Of a DNA stretch of 64,000 nucleotides, positions 23,480 to 33,426 are shown piece after piece. Below the pieces are notes generated by a model. That model searched no databases and was not told where the DNA came from. It was given only the letters and a program-made list of their open reading frames with translations. Each line of letters begins with the position of its first letter. The first letter of the stretch is position 1. Location: NCBI RefSeq assembly GCF_024295805.1, contig NZ_JANCLX010000002.1:369656-433655 (forward strand), given 5' to 3'. The position numbers and the translations under genes are program-made. The stretch comes from Streptomyces cucumeris. Its GTDB lineage: Bacteria; Actinomycetota; Actinomycetes; Streptomycetales; Streptomycetaceae.

Positions 23480-25756
23480 CTATCGGCCGATTCTCTCCTG
23501 TGCGTTTGTCAGCGAAGCGGTCAGAAATGGGCTGGGGCTGCCGTGCCAGAAAAGATCCACCGTATCGCGTGCCCGGGTGGCCGCCACGAACAGCAGGGAA
23601 CGGGCTCGCTGGATCTCGTGTCGGTATCGCAGAGGGTCCGTATCCCGCAACGCGTTGACGGCTTCCCTGGGCACGAGACCATCCGTCACACCTGCGATGA
23701 TCATTCGCTGGTATTCCAGTCCCTTGAACCGGAACATGGTGCCGATATGGACGCCGCCGGTGCCGTGCGGGCCGTCGGAGCGGATCTCGACCGAGCGGAT
23801 GTCATGCAACTTGAGTGTGTACCCCACCTCGGCCGCCATCTGGTTGGTCGGCACGCAGATCGCGATCTGCTCGTGCGGGGTACGTGGCTCGGCAACCGTG
23901 TCCCACTCCTTGATGAGCGCAGCGATGCCTTCCCGCTCTGAGGCCCAGTCATGGAACGGGTGCCCGGACGGTCGGCTGCCGCTGAGCACCGACCGGTAGC
24001 CGGCCAGGGTCTCTTGGCTGCCGTCGAGGTCGTCGTACTGGGCTTCTCCCAGCACGCCCAACGCTGAGCGCAGGATCTGTCGGGTCGTGCGGTAGCTGAG
24101 GCTCAGCTTCGAGGACCGGCCGCGGATATGGATGCCCAGACTGCCAAGCGTCACCTGGTTCTTGTAGATGCGCTGGTGGGTGTCGCCGACCAGGAACAGG
24201 TCGTCCGCCGCACGAGGAGTCATCGCGCGCAGCATCTTCCAGTGGGCGGGCCGCAGGTCCTGGGCTTCGTCCACGACGATGTGCCGGTACCGGTAGCGCA
24301 GCCAACCTCCCGAGCCGTCCGCCACGTGGACGTTGTCGAGGCCGCCCGCCTCCTCCCGCTGCCGGGCGATGCCGAGGATGCGCTGCTCACGGCCCATCTC
24401 CAGGCGAGCGGCACGCTCGGCCACCTGGTCCCAGGACTGCCGTCCGAGACGGTCGAGCCGCTGGGTGAAGCGTTCAGCGAGCTGCCAGATCTCGGCGCGC
24501 TCGGCGCGGCCGATGTTCCTGCCGCGACCGGCACGCCGGGCACGGAAGTAGTCGGTGCGGGTGCCGACGGCCTGTCCCAGAATGACCTGCGTCCACTCTT
24601 CGTGCAGGAACTCCGGCTCCCAGGTGTTCTCCCCGAGCTCATCGAGCAGCGCGCGCCATTCCCGTACCGCCTGGCTGTCGTCGATGGTCTGCTTGCCGTT
24701 GCCGGGTTCGGCTTCCCGGACGATCCGTAGCGCCAGCTGGTCGACGTGGCTCACCTCGACCCGGGCCAGCAATTCCTCGCCCCCCAGTTCCAGCAGCCTG
24801 GAGCGCAGATCGGCGGCGAGGTTCTTGTTGTAGGTCGTCAGCAGGACAGGTTTGTCGCGGCCGGGGGACAGCTCCCGCACGAGATGCCGTACCCGGTGCA
24901 GGGCCACGATGGTCTTGCCGGTACCGGGGCCGCCGCCCACCCGGGCAGGGCCGTTGTAGCGTCGTTCGACCAGCTTGGCCTGAGTGGGATGCAGGAATAC
25001 CTTCCAGCGGCCGAAGTCGCCGCTTTCCAGGGCCTCCCGGAGAGCTTCGTCCGTTGTGGTGACGACCGTTGCCGGACGCTGTGCGGCTGCCTCGAAGTCC
25101 TCCGGGTCAACCGGGTCGGCGGTGGCCACGGGCTTCGTCACCTGATCGAGGACATCGTCGTAAGACGCCCCGTCGAACAGTGACAGCAGTACTTCGCCGG
25201 TGAGCTGCGGCGCGTACTCGACCAGACCGAGCAACTGGTCCTCGGTGGTGAGCGTGCGGATCACCGGAAGCAGAGGTTCGGCGACGCCCAGGCCGAGCAG
25301 TTGGTCGTCGGTCCAGTCGGCGAACAGTGGCCGTGCCGCATCGGGTCGGGCGGGCGCCTCGGCCGCATCGGGTGCGGGTTTGGAGGAGGGCGGAGTCGGC
25401 AGACGGCGCAGAACGCTGTCCTCCACCACCTCCAGATCCACGTACTCGATACCGCCGGTGACCTGGTTGACGCCGTACGACAGCCGGTCGTAGACGTCCT
25501 TGCGGTGCTTGACGGAGACGATCAGCCAGTCGTCCTCGGCGAGCCGCAGCAGCAGTGCGCGGTACTCGTCGTTGACCCGTGCCGACCACAGCCTGTTGTC
25601 GCCCTTGAGCTGCTGGAGTTTGAGCCCGGCGGTGTGCGGGTTGGTCTTGAACTTGTGCTGGAAGTCGAAGAACGCGCCCTTGACCGTACGTGGGAGCTTG
25701 AGGATCTCCTTGTCGGCCTTGTCGAGCAGACGCAGAGTGACGCCCGAGGTGTTCAT
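23480..25756 (-). CDS. UvrD/Rep-type SF1 helicase with N-terminal RelE-like domain
   Basis: A 758-aa protein. Residues 1-95 have the RelE/ParE toxin-fold pattern (KLPRTVKGAFFDF, LKLQQLKGDNRLWSARVN, DEYRALL, DWLIVSVKHRKDVY). A linker of about 150 aa precedes an SF1A helicase: Walker A GGGPGTGKT (274-282), motif II VVDEAQD near residue 495, a GDTHQ-type motif III (VGDTHQRIYKN), and a C-terminal LLFVAATRARD motif VI. It should unwind or translocate DNA; the RelE-like part may bind nucleic acid or ribosomes. ATG 25756 overlaps the stop of the upstream DUF1998 helicase in ATGA, implying translational coupling. Confidence 0.85.
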   Translation of the reverse strand: MNTSGVTLRLLDKADKEILKLPRTVKGAFFDFQHKFKTNPHTAGLKLQQLKGDNRLWSARVNDEYRALLLRLAEDDWLIVSVKHRKDVYDRLSYGVNQVTGGIEYVDLEVVEDSVLRRLPTPPSSKPAPDAAEAPARPDAARPLFADWTDDQLLGLGVAEPLLPVIRTLTTEDQLLGLVEYAPQLTGEVLLSLFDGASYDDVLDQVTKPVATADPVDPEDFEAAAQRPATVVTTTDEALREALESGDFGRWKVFLHPTQAKLVERRYNGPARVGGGPGTGKTIVALHRVRHLVRELSPGRDKPVLLTTYNKNLAADLRSRLLELGGEELLARVEVSHVDQLALRIVREAEPGNGKQTIDDSQAVREWRALLDELGENTWEPEFLHEEWTQVILGQAVGTRTDYFRARRAGRGRNIGRAERAEIWQLAERFTQRLDRLGRQSWDQVAERAARLEMGREQRILGIARQREEAGGLDNVHVADGSGGWLRYRYRHIVVDEAQDLRPAHWKMLRAMTPRAADDLFLVGDTHQRIYKNQVTLGSLGIHIRGRSSKLSLSYRTTRQILRSALGVLGEAQYDDLDGSQETLAGYRSVLSGSRPSGHPFHDWASEREGIAALIKEWDTVAEPRTPHEQIAICVPTNQMAAEVGYTLKLHDIRSVEIRSDGPHGTGGVHIGTMFRFKGLEYQRMIIAGVTDGLVPREAVNALRDTDPLRYRHEIQRARSLLFVAATRARDTVDLFWHGSPSPFLTASLTNAQERIGR

Positions 25757-28700
25757 CGCTTCGACTCCCCGTCGCTGGTGACCGTGTTGTTCTGCTCCTG
25801 ACCGGTGAGGCGGCCGATCAGCCGCGCTCCGTCCCATGCCGTCGCGGTGCGGACCTCCCAGCCCGCGGCCGCGAACGCCTTGTCCCGGTCCGCTGCCTCG
25901 TGATCTGGCTCGTCGCGGTCCACGCGGGGTGCCAGAACCACTCCGATACGTGCGTCGGGCCAGGCCAGTTCGGCCTGCCACCCATGCCCGTCCAATTCGT
26001 AGCCGTCCCGAGGCGCGGGCACACCCGCGCCCGCCAGCGCGTGCGCGAGGCCGACGAGCCCCGGCTCCTCCGGATCGAGGTATTCGATGACCCGGTCCCA
26101 GCCGGGGTCCCGCTTCGGACCGGTAGCCGTGGTCGCTTCGCCCGCATCGGACCGGGGCGGGACTTCCTCACCACGGGCGGGAGCGGGCACGGCCGGTGTG
26201 GCGACGAGGGGGGCGGCGGGCTCTGCCGCGTGTGCCGTTACCGGGATCCGTGCCGACGTCAGCCAGCCCACTCCGCCTGTCACGGTGAGCGCTTCGGCGG
26301 TGAAACCGTCGAGCATGCTGGTCGTGAGCTGGGCGCTGTCCCCGCCGCCGTGCTCCAGGAACTGCAGTACGTTGCTCCAGTACAGCCAGGCCCGCCAGCG
26401 CCGCTTGTGCGCCCGCTCGTCGGCCAGGGCCGCGTCGCCGTCGTCCAGGACGGTGAGCCCGGTCCACACCGGAGGTGTACGCCTGCCGTCCGCGGCCAGC
26501 ACGAGGTGACAGTTCGACTCGTCCGGGCCGGACATGAGCCGCACCCGCCCGGCGGCGCCGGACGGAGCGCCGCCGCGCAGCGCTTCTCGGATGCCCTCGC
26601 CGACGCCTTCACCCACGAGGGCAGCGGCACGGATGCCGTCGGCACCGCTCAGGCCCGCGGCCACCGCCTCCGCCCGCCGCTGCCAGCGCCCGGGTTCCGG
26701 GGCACGCAGATAGGCCAGGAGCAGCTGGGCCGGATTGACCCACATCGTTTCTGCCAGCTCGCCGGGCAGACCCCGGCCCACCCGCTCGTAGTAGTCACGG
26801 GCGCGCTTCCGGCTGTTCGTGCCGTACGGCTCCCACACCGGGTCGCTCGGCCCGGCTGCCGCGTACCCGGTGTCCTTGACCCGCTGCTGCCACTCCTTGA
26901 CGTCATGGAAGGTCAGCTGGAACACCCGCAGACCCTCGGCCCTGAGCCGCGTCCGTTTCATGGCGTCGTCGGCGAGCCGGTTGTGCTCGTGGGTGGCGTG
27001 GTAGGCGTAGCCGTCGAGATACAGGGCCACGCGCGGGCCGGGGGCGTCGAGCCGTTCGAGGAGTAAATCGGGCCGGGTGCCGTCCAGCGCGCGCTGCTGG
27101 GAGACGCGCCAGCTCACCGTCGTGCCGTCCGCCGCTGTCAGCCGCAGATCGAGCGCGTACGTGCCCGCCGATGTGGTGTACGTGTCCGCTGCGGCCTTGG
27201 ACTCGGCAAGCTTGGCCCAGTCCTGGAGCGTGTCGATGAACAGGACCTCGAGGTCGCTCTCGGCCTGCCGCTGCAACGGGATGTGCCGTGTCGTCGCGAC
27301 CGGCGAGGTCTGCCAGCGCTCGCCGTCCGTGCCGAGTAGTTCGTCCAGCATCTGCCGGACCTCGTTGCGGCTCACCTTGTCGTAGTCGGTGGCCGGGACC
27401 CGCCGCAGCAGGCACTGGTGGCAGCCGTCGAGCCCCTTCTCGCGGCACGCGCACCGCTCGATGACCTCGCGCGCCTCAAGGAGCACCTCCCGGAAGCCGT
27501 CGGCGGACGCCAGCCGGTGCAGGTATCCGGTGCCGCCGGGCAACCGGTCGTAGACGACGAGGAAGCGTCTCGGCCAGTCCGCGCCCATGCCGCCCGCGTG
27601 GTCGGGCATGGTCGCCTCGGCGATGTCGATGTGGTCGGGGTCGCCGCCGTAGCGTGCGGCTATGCCCGCGAACAGTGCGGCGGTGAACGAGGCGAGTCGC
27701 TCCTTGACCCGGGCCATCGACGCGGGCAGCAGGATGCGCACCGCCTCCGTGGTCAGCTCGTGCGCGAGCAGCAGTGGCACGTCCTGCCCCCTGCCTTGCC
27801 CGTCCGCACTGGTCGTGGACCCCCTGCTGCGGCGACGCGGGCACCACAGCAGATGGTGCCTCGCGGCCGGGGTGCTCGCCGCTCCCGACTCGGTCAGCGC
27901 GTGCTGCTCCACGTCCACCACGGGGCGCCCGTCGGCTGTCGCCCCGCCGCAACTGGTGCAGACGAAGAACGGGTTGATCCGCACGTCCCGTCCCGCCAGA
28001 GGCACCGTGCTGCTGCCGTCCTCACGGTCCAGCCCCAGATTGAGCGTCCGGATCTTCGCATGGCGGGTGAAGTCCACTCCGAAGACCGCGGTGTCGTGCC
28101 GCCAGGAACCAGGAGCGAGCCGGTCAGGATCGATGTCGACGGTGGTGAGGACCGCGTAGTGCTTGCGGTCCCGTTCATCGCGGTCGTCGCGCACCCGGGC
28201 GTCGTCCCGCTTGTCGCGGGAGAACACCCGCTTCGGTTGCAGTACGTACTGCACGCAGCCCGCGTCGGCGATCTCCCGCCCGCCGCAGCGCGGGCATGGG
28301 GCCGTGTCGTGTTCGGCGTCCTCAGTGCGCACGAATCCGCAGGCGGGGCAGAGCCGCCAGACGGACCAGGCTCTGCGGTCGGGGCTGCCGATGTCGAGGG
28401 CGCGTACGGCGTGACGGTAGCCGTTGACGTAGAAGTAGTTACCGGGGGCCAGCTCGGTGAGCGCCAGTTTGCGGGACCGCTCGTAGTCCCGCGTCTCGCT
28501 GCGATAGATCTTGCGGACCGGTCCCTCCTCGGCGCCTGCCTCCTGCTCGCCGTCCTCCTCGCTCGGATTCTCGGACCAGTACAGCGTCGCTTCCAGCTGA
28601 GTGGTGGTGTCGGTCAGGCTGTAGTTGGGCAGCAGACCGAGCTCCACCAGGGTGGCGTGGGCGCTCGACTGGCTCAGCTCCCGCAGCAGGTCCCCGGCAC

Positions 28701-31700
28701 CTCGCCGCTCGGCCAGCAACTCGCGCCGCTCGTGGTTCTGCGTCTCGTCCGACCGGGCCAGCTGCCCGGCGGCCTCGTCGATCGCGGCGATCCTGCGTCG
28801 CAGCTCCTCCCGCCGCCCCGTCCAGTCCTCCTCGGCCTCCTGGAGGGCGCGGACGATGCCGCTGGTCGCATACGCCCTCAGCTCCTCGGCCGCGTACGCC
28901 GAGACGCCCGCGCCGTCGGGCTCTCGGCCGCCGCTGCCGTCGGGGAACAGGGCCAGGAACTCCTCGACGAACTCGGTGCCACGGGTCTGCGCGGCATCGG
29001 CCAGATCCTGGCACCATCCGCTCGCCCCGAACAGGGCCGACGACAGCCGGGGGAGCGGCGCCAGTACCTCGCCGTCGGAGGTCCTCAGGTCGCCACGGGC
29101 CGCGAGGTCCAGCAGCCGGGCCGTGTACTGGCGGCGCAGGATCTCCACCGCGGACAGGTAGCAGCCAGGAGGCACGATGGTCCCGGCGATCATCTCCTTC
29201 GGTTCGTCCAGGTAATACAGGTCGCGCGCCTTGCGTCCGCCGAAGGCGACCACCAGCGCGTTGCCCGTGTGACGTCCGGCCCGCCCGGCGCGCTGTACGT
29301 AGTTGGCCGGCCCGGCAGGCAGGGAGCCGAGCAGTACGGCCGACAGATCGCCGATGTCGATGCCGAGTTCCAGTGTCGGCGTGCACGACAGCACATTGGG
29401 GTCGGTGTAGTGCGTTCCCGCCTTGAAGGTGCGCTCGACCCGCTCCCGCTCCGGGCGGCTGAGCATGCCCGTGTGCTCGGCGGTGACGACACGGAACGTG
29501 CCGCCTGTCAGATAGAGGCGGCGGTAGTAGTCGGCGGTGTAGTCACGTTCCTGCACGGCGCCGCCGAGGTGGGGGAGCCCCGCTCCGTTGCGGGGCATGC
29601 CTGGCTGTGGCGCGGTCAGCCGCCCCCCGCAGCGGTACCTGGGGCAGGGATGCCCGTACCAGCGCGTGCGCCGCTCGGGCGCTACGACCTGCTGCCAGCC
29701 GCAGTCCTCGCAGCTGACGAAAGCCTTGTTGACGACCGCGTCGCCGAGCAGTCGCACGTTGATGTGCCCCGGCTGAAGCCCGTAGACCCGGGTCTGCCGA
29801 TCCCGGGCGGTCCGCACCGCCAAGACACCTTCCTCGGCGAGGGCGGGCAGCAGCCTGCGCAGATACTCCACGGCCCCGGTGGCGTCCAGCGTCAGGCACC
29901 TGCGCGTCCAGTCCTGGTACCAACCCAGACGTCCCGTGACCGCATCGAATTCGGACCGGTCCTTCTGCCCGTCCAGCAGGAAGCGGGGCGGGGCCACCCC
30001 CTCGGGGAAGGCCGGCATGCCGGGAGGCCTGAGCCCCCAGATGAGGTAGCGGTTGCTGCCACCTTCCTTGATCCAATCGTCCAGCCAGCGGTGTCGTACC
30101 GCGCCGCGCATCCGCAGTCGCTCGAGCAGCCCCCGCACATACGCCAGATACCGCTCGGGGGTGGGCAGGCCCCCTCCCGTCAGTAGCTGGCCGGGCAGGG
30201 CCAGATGCAGGTCACGGGCGAGGTCCGTGATGCGGTCGGGCTCTGCCACGACGACCTCGGCCGCCGCGGTACGGGTCAGCTCCAGGGTGCGCCCCATGCG
30301 GCTGCGCAGCCCGAACTCCATCACGGTCGTGAACGCCAGCCGTTCCCCGATCAGCTTCCAGGTCCGGGCGTCGCCGGTGCCGCGGCCGGACAGCAGCCGG
30401 TCGACGCCCGCCTCGTCGTGGAGGTCGGGGGGCACCACGGCCGCCAGGGCGTCCGGGTCGTCCACCGAGTCCAGGACGTGGCCGATCAGCTCGTTCAGCG
30501 CGGTCGGCGCTCCCGAGTCGTCGAGGTTGTGGGCGAGGAGCGAACGCAGCGAGAATTTGTACGAGGCGTTGGCAACGTACCCCGCGCGATGCGCCGCATC
30601 CTGTGTGGAGTCGTTGAACAGCAGCGTCTTGCGCTCTTCCGGTACGAGCGCGATGTCGCCGCCGGTGAACAGCTGGGTCACGGCTGCCGAGGCCAGGGCC
30701 GCCTGGGCCGTGCCGAGAAAGCGGATGCTGTTGTCGGTGTGGCAGGCCGGGCAGCGGTCGTCTTTCGCCGCGCGGTCGGCGGTCTTCTTGTCGAGCAGGG
30801 CCCGTGCGAACCAGGCGTCGACGAGCTCGCCGTCGTCTCCGGCGGTGGGCAGCCGGTAGGTGCCCTGGCCGCCGTCCAGCACCACGACCGACAGCGGGTC
30901 CCCCTTGCCGCCCGTGGGCCGCGCCCCGGTCAGCGCGTCGAGCGCCCGCTGCCGCTCGCCGTGGGTGGCGGAGATGAAGTAGCGGATGCGCCGCCTGTCC
31001 CGCCCCACCGCGGCTCGCCAGATACGGTCCTGTGCCGTCACCAGCTGCTGGGGGTCGGCCTCGGGGGACAGCGCCGCCCACCCGGAGCGACCGCAGCTGC
31101 GGCAGTACACGGCGGGCAGGTGCACCTGGGCCGGGCGCGGCGCCGTGTCGGCACCGGGCAGCGGCTGCGGGCTGCTCGCCGAGGACGACGGCCAGCCCCC
31201 GGACGAGGCGTCCGGATCCTCGTCGCCGGGGGGCGCGGCGCTCAGCGCGGCCCGCCGGGTGGCGGTCCGGTCGTCCTCGTACCAGCGGAACTCAGGGGTG
31301 CGTCCCACCCCGCGCAGGACCCGCGTCACGGGCCGCACCCATAGATGCGCCTCGATGTGCAGCAGCGGCCGGGGCCTGCGCTCATCGGACTCCGGGTCGC
31401 GAGCAGCCGACAGCAGTGCCACGAACCGGCCCAGCGCCTGGAGCACCAGCCGCGGATTCTCCCGCGCGGTACGGCCCCAGGAGTAGCCGAACCGGGCCAG
31501 CCGATCCCGCAGCGCCCACTCGTCCAGCGGCTCCCCGCTCAGCAGCGAGAGCACGCCGTGCGTGAAGTCGTGCCGCTTCAGCAGCCGCCCGATACGGAAG
31601 GCGTCCAGCCCGGAGCGGCCCAGCAGCCTCGTGGCGAGAGCGTCCAGGTCCAGCAGGTCGGGGCGGGCCTCCACGTCCGGCCCGCCGGACACCGCCACCA

Positions 31701-32682
31701 CCTCCTGCGGGGAGGGTGGCTCGTCCAGCTCGTAGTCCACGGACCCGGTGAACTCATCGGCGGTCATCCGTTCCTCGCCGATGACCGCCTCCGCCGGGAA
31801 CGGCATCCCGAACACCCGCGCCGCCACGTCGAGGACGCCCCCGGCTCCGTTGTCCGCCGCCCCCTCACCGAGCGTGGCCGAGGTCGCCACCGGGCAGATC
31901 GACCCCAGCGGCCTGCCGGGCCGGGACGCGCCGGTGGCGGCAGCGAGCCGGCGCAACAGCATCGCGACGTCGGTGCCCTGCGCCCCGTCGTACGTGTGGA
32001 ACTCGTCCAGCACGACATAGGTGAGGTCGGCGCCTTCCCACAGGCTCCGGTCCTCCCCGCGCTGGAGCAGCAGATCCAGCATCTTGTAGTTGGTGATCAG
32101 CACGTCGGGCGGGGACACCCGCATTTCTTCCCGGCGCGTCATCACCCGCCGGAAGTCCGTGTCGGGCCGGTCGCCGATGTAGAGGCCCGCGGTGACCTGG
32201 GCCAGCTCCGGCCGCGCCAGGTAGTCCCCGATGCGCCCCGCCTGGTCGGTGGCGAGCGCGTTCATCGGATACAGCAGAACCGCCTTGACCCCGCCGCGCC
32301 CCTCGGCCTTCCGCCGTCGGCAGTGGTCCAGTACGGGGACGAGGAACGACTCGGTCTTGCCGGAGCCGGTACCGGTCGTCACCAGAGCCGGCTGCGCGGG
32401 CCCGCGCAGCGTGGACAGCCGGGCCCACGCCTTCGCCTGGTGCCGCCACGGCACGAACCCCGGGAACCCGGTCGCTCCCTCCACGTCCCGCTGCCAGCCG
32501 TCTTCGGCGAGGTGGAACGGCGTCCTGATCCGCAGATACGGCCCCCGGAAGATCCCGGTCTCGGGGTGCCCGAGGAAGCGCTCGAGGGCACCTCGGGTGT
32601 CCTCGTCGGCGAGGGCGTACGTCGTCGTGAGGTACTGCGTCAGACTGCCGCGCAGCTGCGCGGCGGCCATGGTGGGCTTCAC
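25753..32682 (-). CDS. giant DEAD/DEAH helicase with DUF1998 and C-terminal nuclease-like domain (DruE/MrfA-like)
   Basis: A 2309-aa SF2 helicase. It has Walker A TGTGSGKT (103-110), DEFH box (226-229), SATLGEG motif III, and QRAGRAGR motif VI after about residue 1150. Zn-knuckle clusters occur in the middle (CRSCG, CPACHTDN, CEDCGW, CPACGF...CPRCGG). The four-Cys DUF1998 signature CACREKGLDGCHQCLL precedes a Vsr/PD-(D/E)XK-like region (RPDLLLER ... VALYLDGYAYHATHEHN ... LRVFQLT), and the last 500 aa are unassigned. Size and layout match Druantia DruE and related DISARM/Dpd/MrfA helicases. GTG 32682 follows AAGGGGGA. It is followed by RelE-UvrD with a 4-bp overlap. Confidence 0.85.
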   Translation of the reverse strand: MKPTMAAAQLRGSLTQYLTTTYALADEDTRGALERFLGHPETGIFRGPYLRIRTPFHLAEDGWQRDVEGATGFPGFVPWRHQAKAWARLSTLRGPAQPALVTTGTGSGKTESFLVPVLDHCRRRKAEGRGGVKAVLLYPMNALATDQAGRIGDYLARPELAQVTAGLYIGDRPDTDFRRVMTRREEMRVSPPDVLITNYKMLDLLLQRGEDRSLWEGADLTYVVLDEFHTYDGAQGTDVAMLLRRLAAATGASRPGRPLGSICPVATSATLGEGAADNGAGGVLDVAARVFGMPFPAEAVIGEERMTADEFTGSVDYELDEPPSPQEVVAVSGGPDVEARPDLLDLDALATRLLGRSGLDAFRIGRLLKRHDFTHGVLSLLSGEPLDEWALRDRLARFGYSWGRTARENPRLVLQALGRFVALLSAARDPESDERRPRPLLHIEAHLWVRPVTRVLRGVGRTPEFRWYEDDRTATRRAALSAAPPGDEDPDASSGGWPSSSASSPQPLPGADTAPRPAQVHLPAVYCRSCGRSGWAALSPEADPQQLVTAQDRIWRAAVGRDRRRIRYFISATHGERQRALDALTGARPTGGKGDPLSVVVLDGGQGTYRLPTAGDDGELVDAWFARALLDKKTADRAAKDDRCPACHTDNSIRFLGTAQAALASAAVTQLFTGGDIALVPEERKTLLFNDSTQDAAHRAGYVANASYKFSLRSLLAHNLDDSGAPTALNELIGHVLDSVDDPDALAAVVPPDLHDEAGVDRLLSGRGTGDARTWKLIGERLAFTTVMEFGLRSRMGRTLELTRTAAAEVVVAEPDRITDLARDLHLALPGQLLTGGGLPTPERYLAYVRGLLERLRMRGAVRHRWLDDWIKEGGSNRYLIWGLRPPGMPAFPEGVAPPRFLLDGQKDRSEFDAVTGRLGWYQDWTRRCLTLDATGAVEYLRRLLPALAEEGVLAVRTARDRQTRVYGLQPGHINVRLLGDAVVNKAFVSCEDCGWQQVVAPERRTRWYGHPCPRYRCGGRLTAPQPGMPRNGAGLPHLGGAVQERDYTADYYRRLYLTGGTFRVVTAEHTGMLSRPERERVERTFKAGTHYTDPNVLSCTPTLELGIDIGDLSAVLLGSLPAGPANYVQRAGRAGRHTGNALVVAFGGRKARDLYYLDEPKEMIAGTIVPPGCYLSAVEILRRQYTARLLDLAARGDLRTSDGEVLAPLPRLSSALFGASGWCQDLADAAQTRGTEFVEEFLALFPDGSGGREPDGAGVSAYAAEELRAYATSGIVRALQEAEEDWTGRREELRRRIAAIDEAAGQLARSDETQNHERRELLAERRGAGDLLRELSQSSAHATLVELGLLPNYSLTDTTTQLEATLYWSENPSEEDGEQEAGAEEGPVRKIYRSETRDYERSRKLALTELAPGNYFYVNGYRHAVRALDIGSPDRRAWSVWRLCPACGFVRTEDAEHDTAPCPRCGGREIADAGCVQYVLQPKRVFSRDKRDDARVRDDRDERDRKHYAVLTTVDIDPDRLAPGSWRHDTAVFGVDFTRHAKIRTLNLGLDREDGSSTVPLAGRDVRINPFFVCTSCGGATADGRPVVDVEQHALTESGAASTPAARHHLLWCPRRRSRGSTTSADGQGRGQDVPLLLAHELTTEAVRILLPASMARVKERLASFTAALFAGIAARYGGDPDHIDIAEATMPDHAGGMGADWPRRFLVVYDRLPGGTGYLHRLASADGFREVLLEAREVIERCACREKGLDGCHQCLLRRVPATDYDKVSRNEVRQMLDELLGTDGERWQTSPVATTRHIPLQRQAESDLEVLFIDTLQDWAKLAESKAAADTYTTSAGTYALDLRLTAADGTTVSWRVSQQRALDGTRPDLLLERLDAPGPRVALYLDGYAYHATHEHNRLADDAMKRTRLRAEGLRVFQLTFHDVKEWQQRVKDTGYAAAGPSDPVWEPYGTNSRKRARDYYERVGRGLPGELAETMWVNPAQLLLAYLRAPEPGRWQRRAEAVAAGLSGADGIRAAALVGEGVGEGIREALRGGAPSGAAGRVRLMSGPDESNCHLVLAADGRRTPPVWTGLTVLDDGDAALADERAHKRRWRAWLYWSNVLQFLEHGGGDSAQLTTSMLDGFTAEALTVTGGVGWLTSARIPVTAHAAEPAAPLVATPAVPAPARGEEVPPRSDAGEATTATGPKRDPGWDRVIEYLDPEEPGLVGLAHALAGAGVPAPRDGYELDGHGWQAELAWPDARIGVVLAPRVDRDEPDHEAADRDKAFAAAGWEVRTATAWDGARLIGRLTGQEQNNTVTSDGESKR

Positions 32683-32778
32683 GACGGTCCCCCTTGCGAT
32701 GCCGGTGCCCTGATGATCCCTATCACCGTATAGGGGGCCACCGACAGTCCCTGTTGCCGGTGGATCCTCCCTGACCTG

Positions 32779-33426
32779 CTACTTGCTCTTCTTCCACCCG
32801 GATATCTCATCCGCAAAGTCACGGTACGACCTATTGTTGCCGGTTGGACGCGCGATGACGTGACCACCCTTGACCGCGGCCTCCATGATGGCGGGAGCGT
32901 GTGACTCGCTGTACGGAGGCTTCCCGAGGTATTTCTCGAGGTGCTCTTTGGTCTTCTCGAGTTTGGCGAGGTCACGGCGACAGTCTGCCTCGCGCAGCCG
33001 CCAGCCGGGCTTGACTTTCGGGAACGCCTCTGGAAAGAGCATCAGCCAGGCTTCGATCTCATAAGCGGCCAGCGCCAGGGCTGAGGGGTACTCCTTGAAC
33101 GTGGCCCGCATCTCCTCAGCGATGCGTCTGCGGACCTTGTCGTAGTTGTCGTCCGCGACGGCATCAAGATCCGCATGTATGACGATGCCGACCAGTTTCG
33201 CTTTGTCGGCATGGCCCTCAGCGAAATTTTTGATCTGCTGGAGACGAGGGGAGAGCTTGGCCTGGGCGCGGGCCAGACGGATAGGCTTCTTCATGGCTAT
33301 CACGTCGGGGCACTTTCCCGGGTGTAAGGCGGGAACCAGGTGCTGAAGCACCCTGCGATCGTAGTCACCCTCGCCAGCCACTACGACGACTGAGCGCTGA
33401 CGGCCGCGAGAAGGCTTCGCGCTCAC
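32779..33426 (-). CDS. TOPRIM-fold protein (DUF4276/RloB/AriB-like), predicted nuclease or toxin partner
   Basis: A 215-aa protein with a TOPRIM layout: the first acidic residue is in VVVVAGEGDYDRRVL (E19) and the second motif is HADLDA (D86, D88), followed by YEIEAWLMLF as in DUF4276/RloB-type proteins. TOPRIM proteins paired with SMC-like ATPases act as effector nucleases (OLD, PARIS AriB, Gabija logic). GTG 33426 overlaps the ATPase stop in GTGA (33423-33426), so the two are coupled. An in-frame upstream extension exists but lies inside the ATPase gene. Confidence 0.7.
   Translation of the reverse strand: MSAKPSRGRQRSVVVVAGEGDYDRRVLQHLVPALHPGKCPDVIAMKKPIRLARAQAKLSPRLQQIKNFAEGHADKAKLVGIVIHADLDAVADDNYDKVRRRIAEEMRATFKEYPSALALAAYEIEAWLMLFPEAFPKVKPGWRLREADCRRDLAKLEKTKEHLEKYLGKPPYSESHAPAIMEAAVKGGHVIARPTGNNRSYRDFADEISGWKKSK

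Noticed and set aside
23480..25981. Longer UvrD protein starting at 25981
   Set aside because: The first 75 residues overlap the DUF1998 helicase gene and look like shadow sequence; the RelE-like domain starts cleanly at ATG 25756.
27418..30186. Plus-strand open frame of 922 codons
   Set aside because: Antisense to the DUF1998 helicase, whose motifs are unmistakable on the minus strand.
25753..32682. Complete Druantia system
   Set aside because: A DruE-like helicase is present, but none of DruA-D, DruM, DruF, DruG or DruH is seen beside it.
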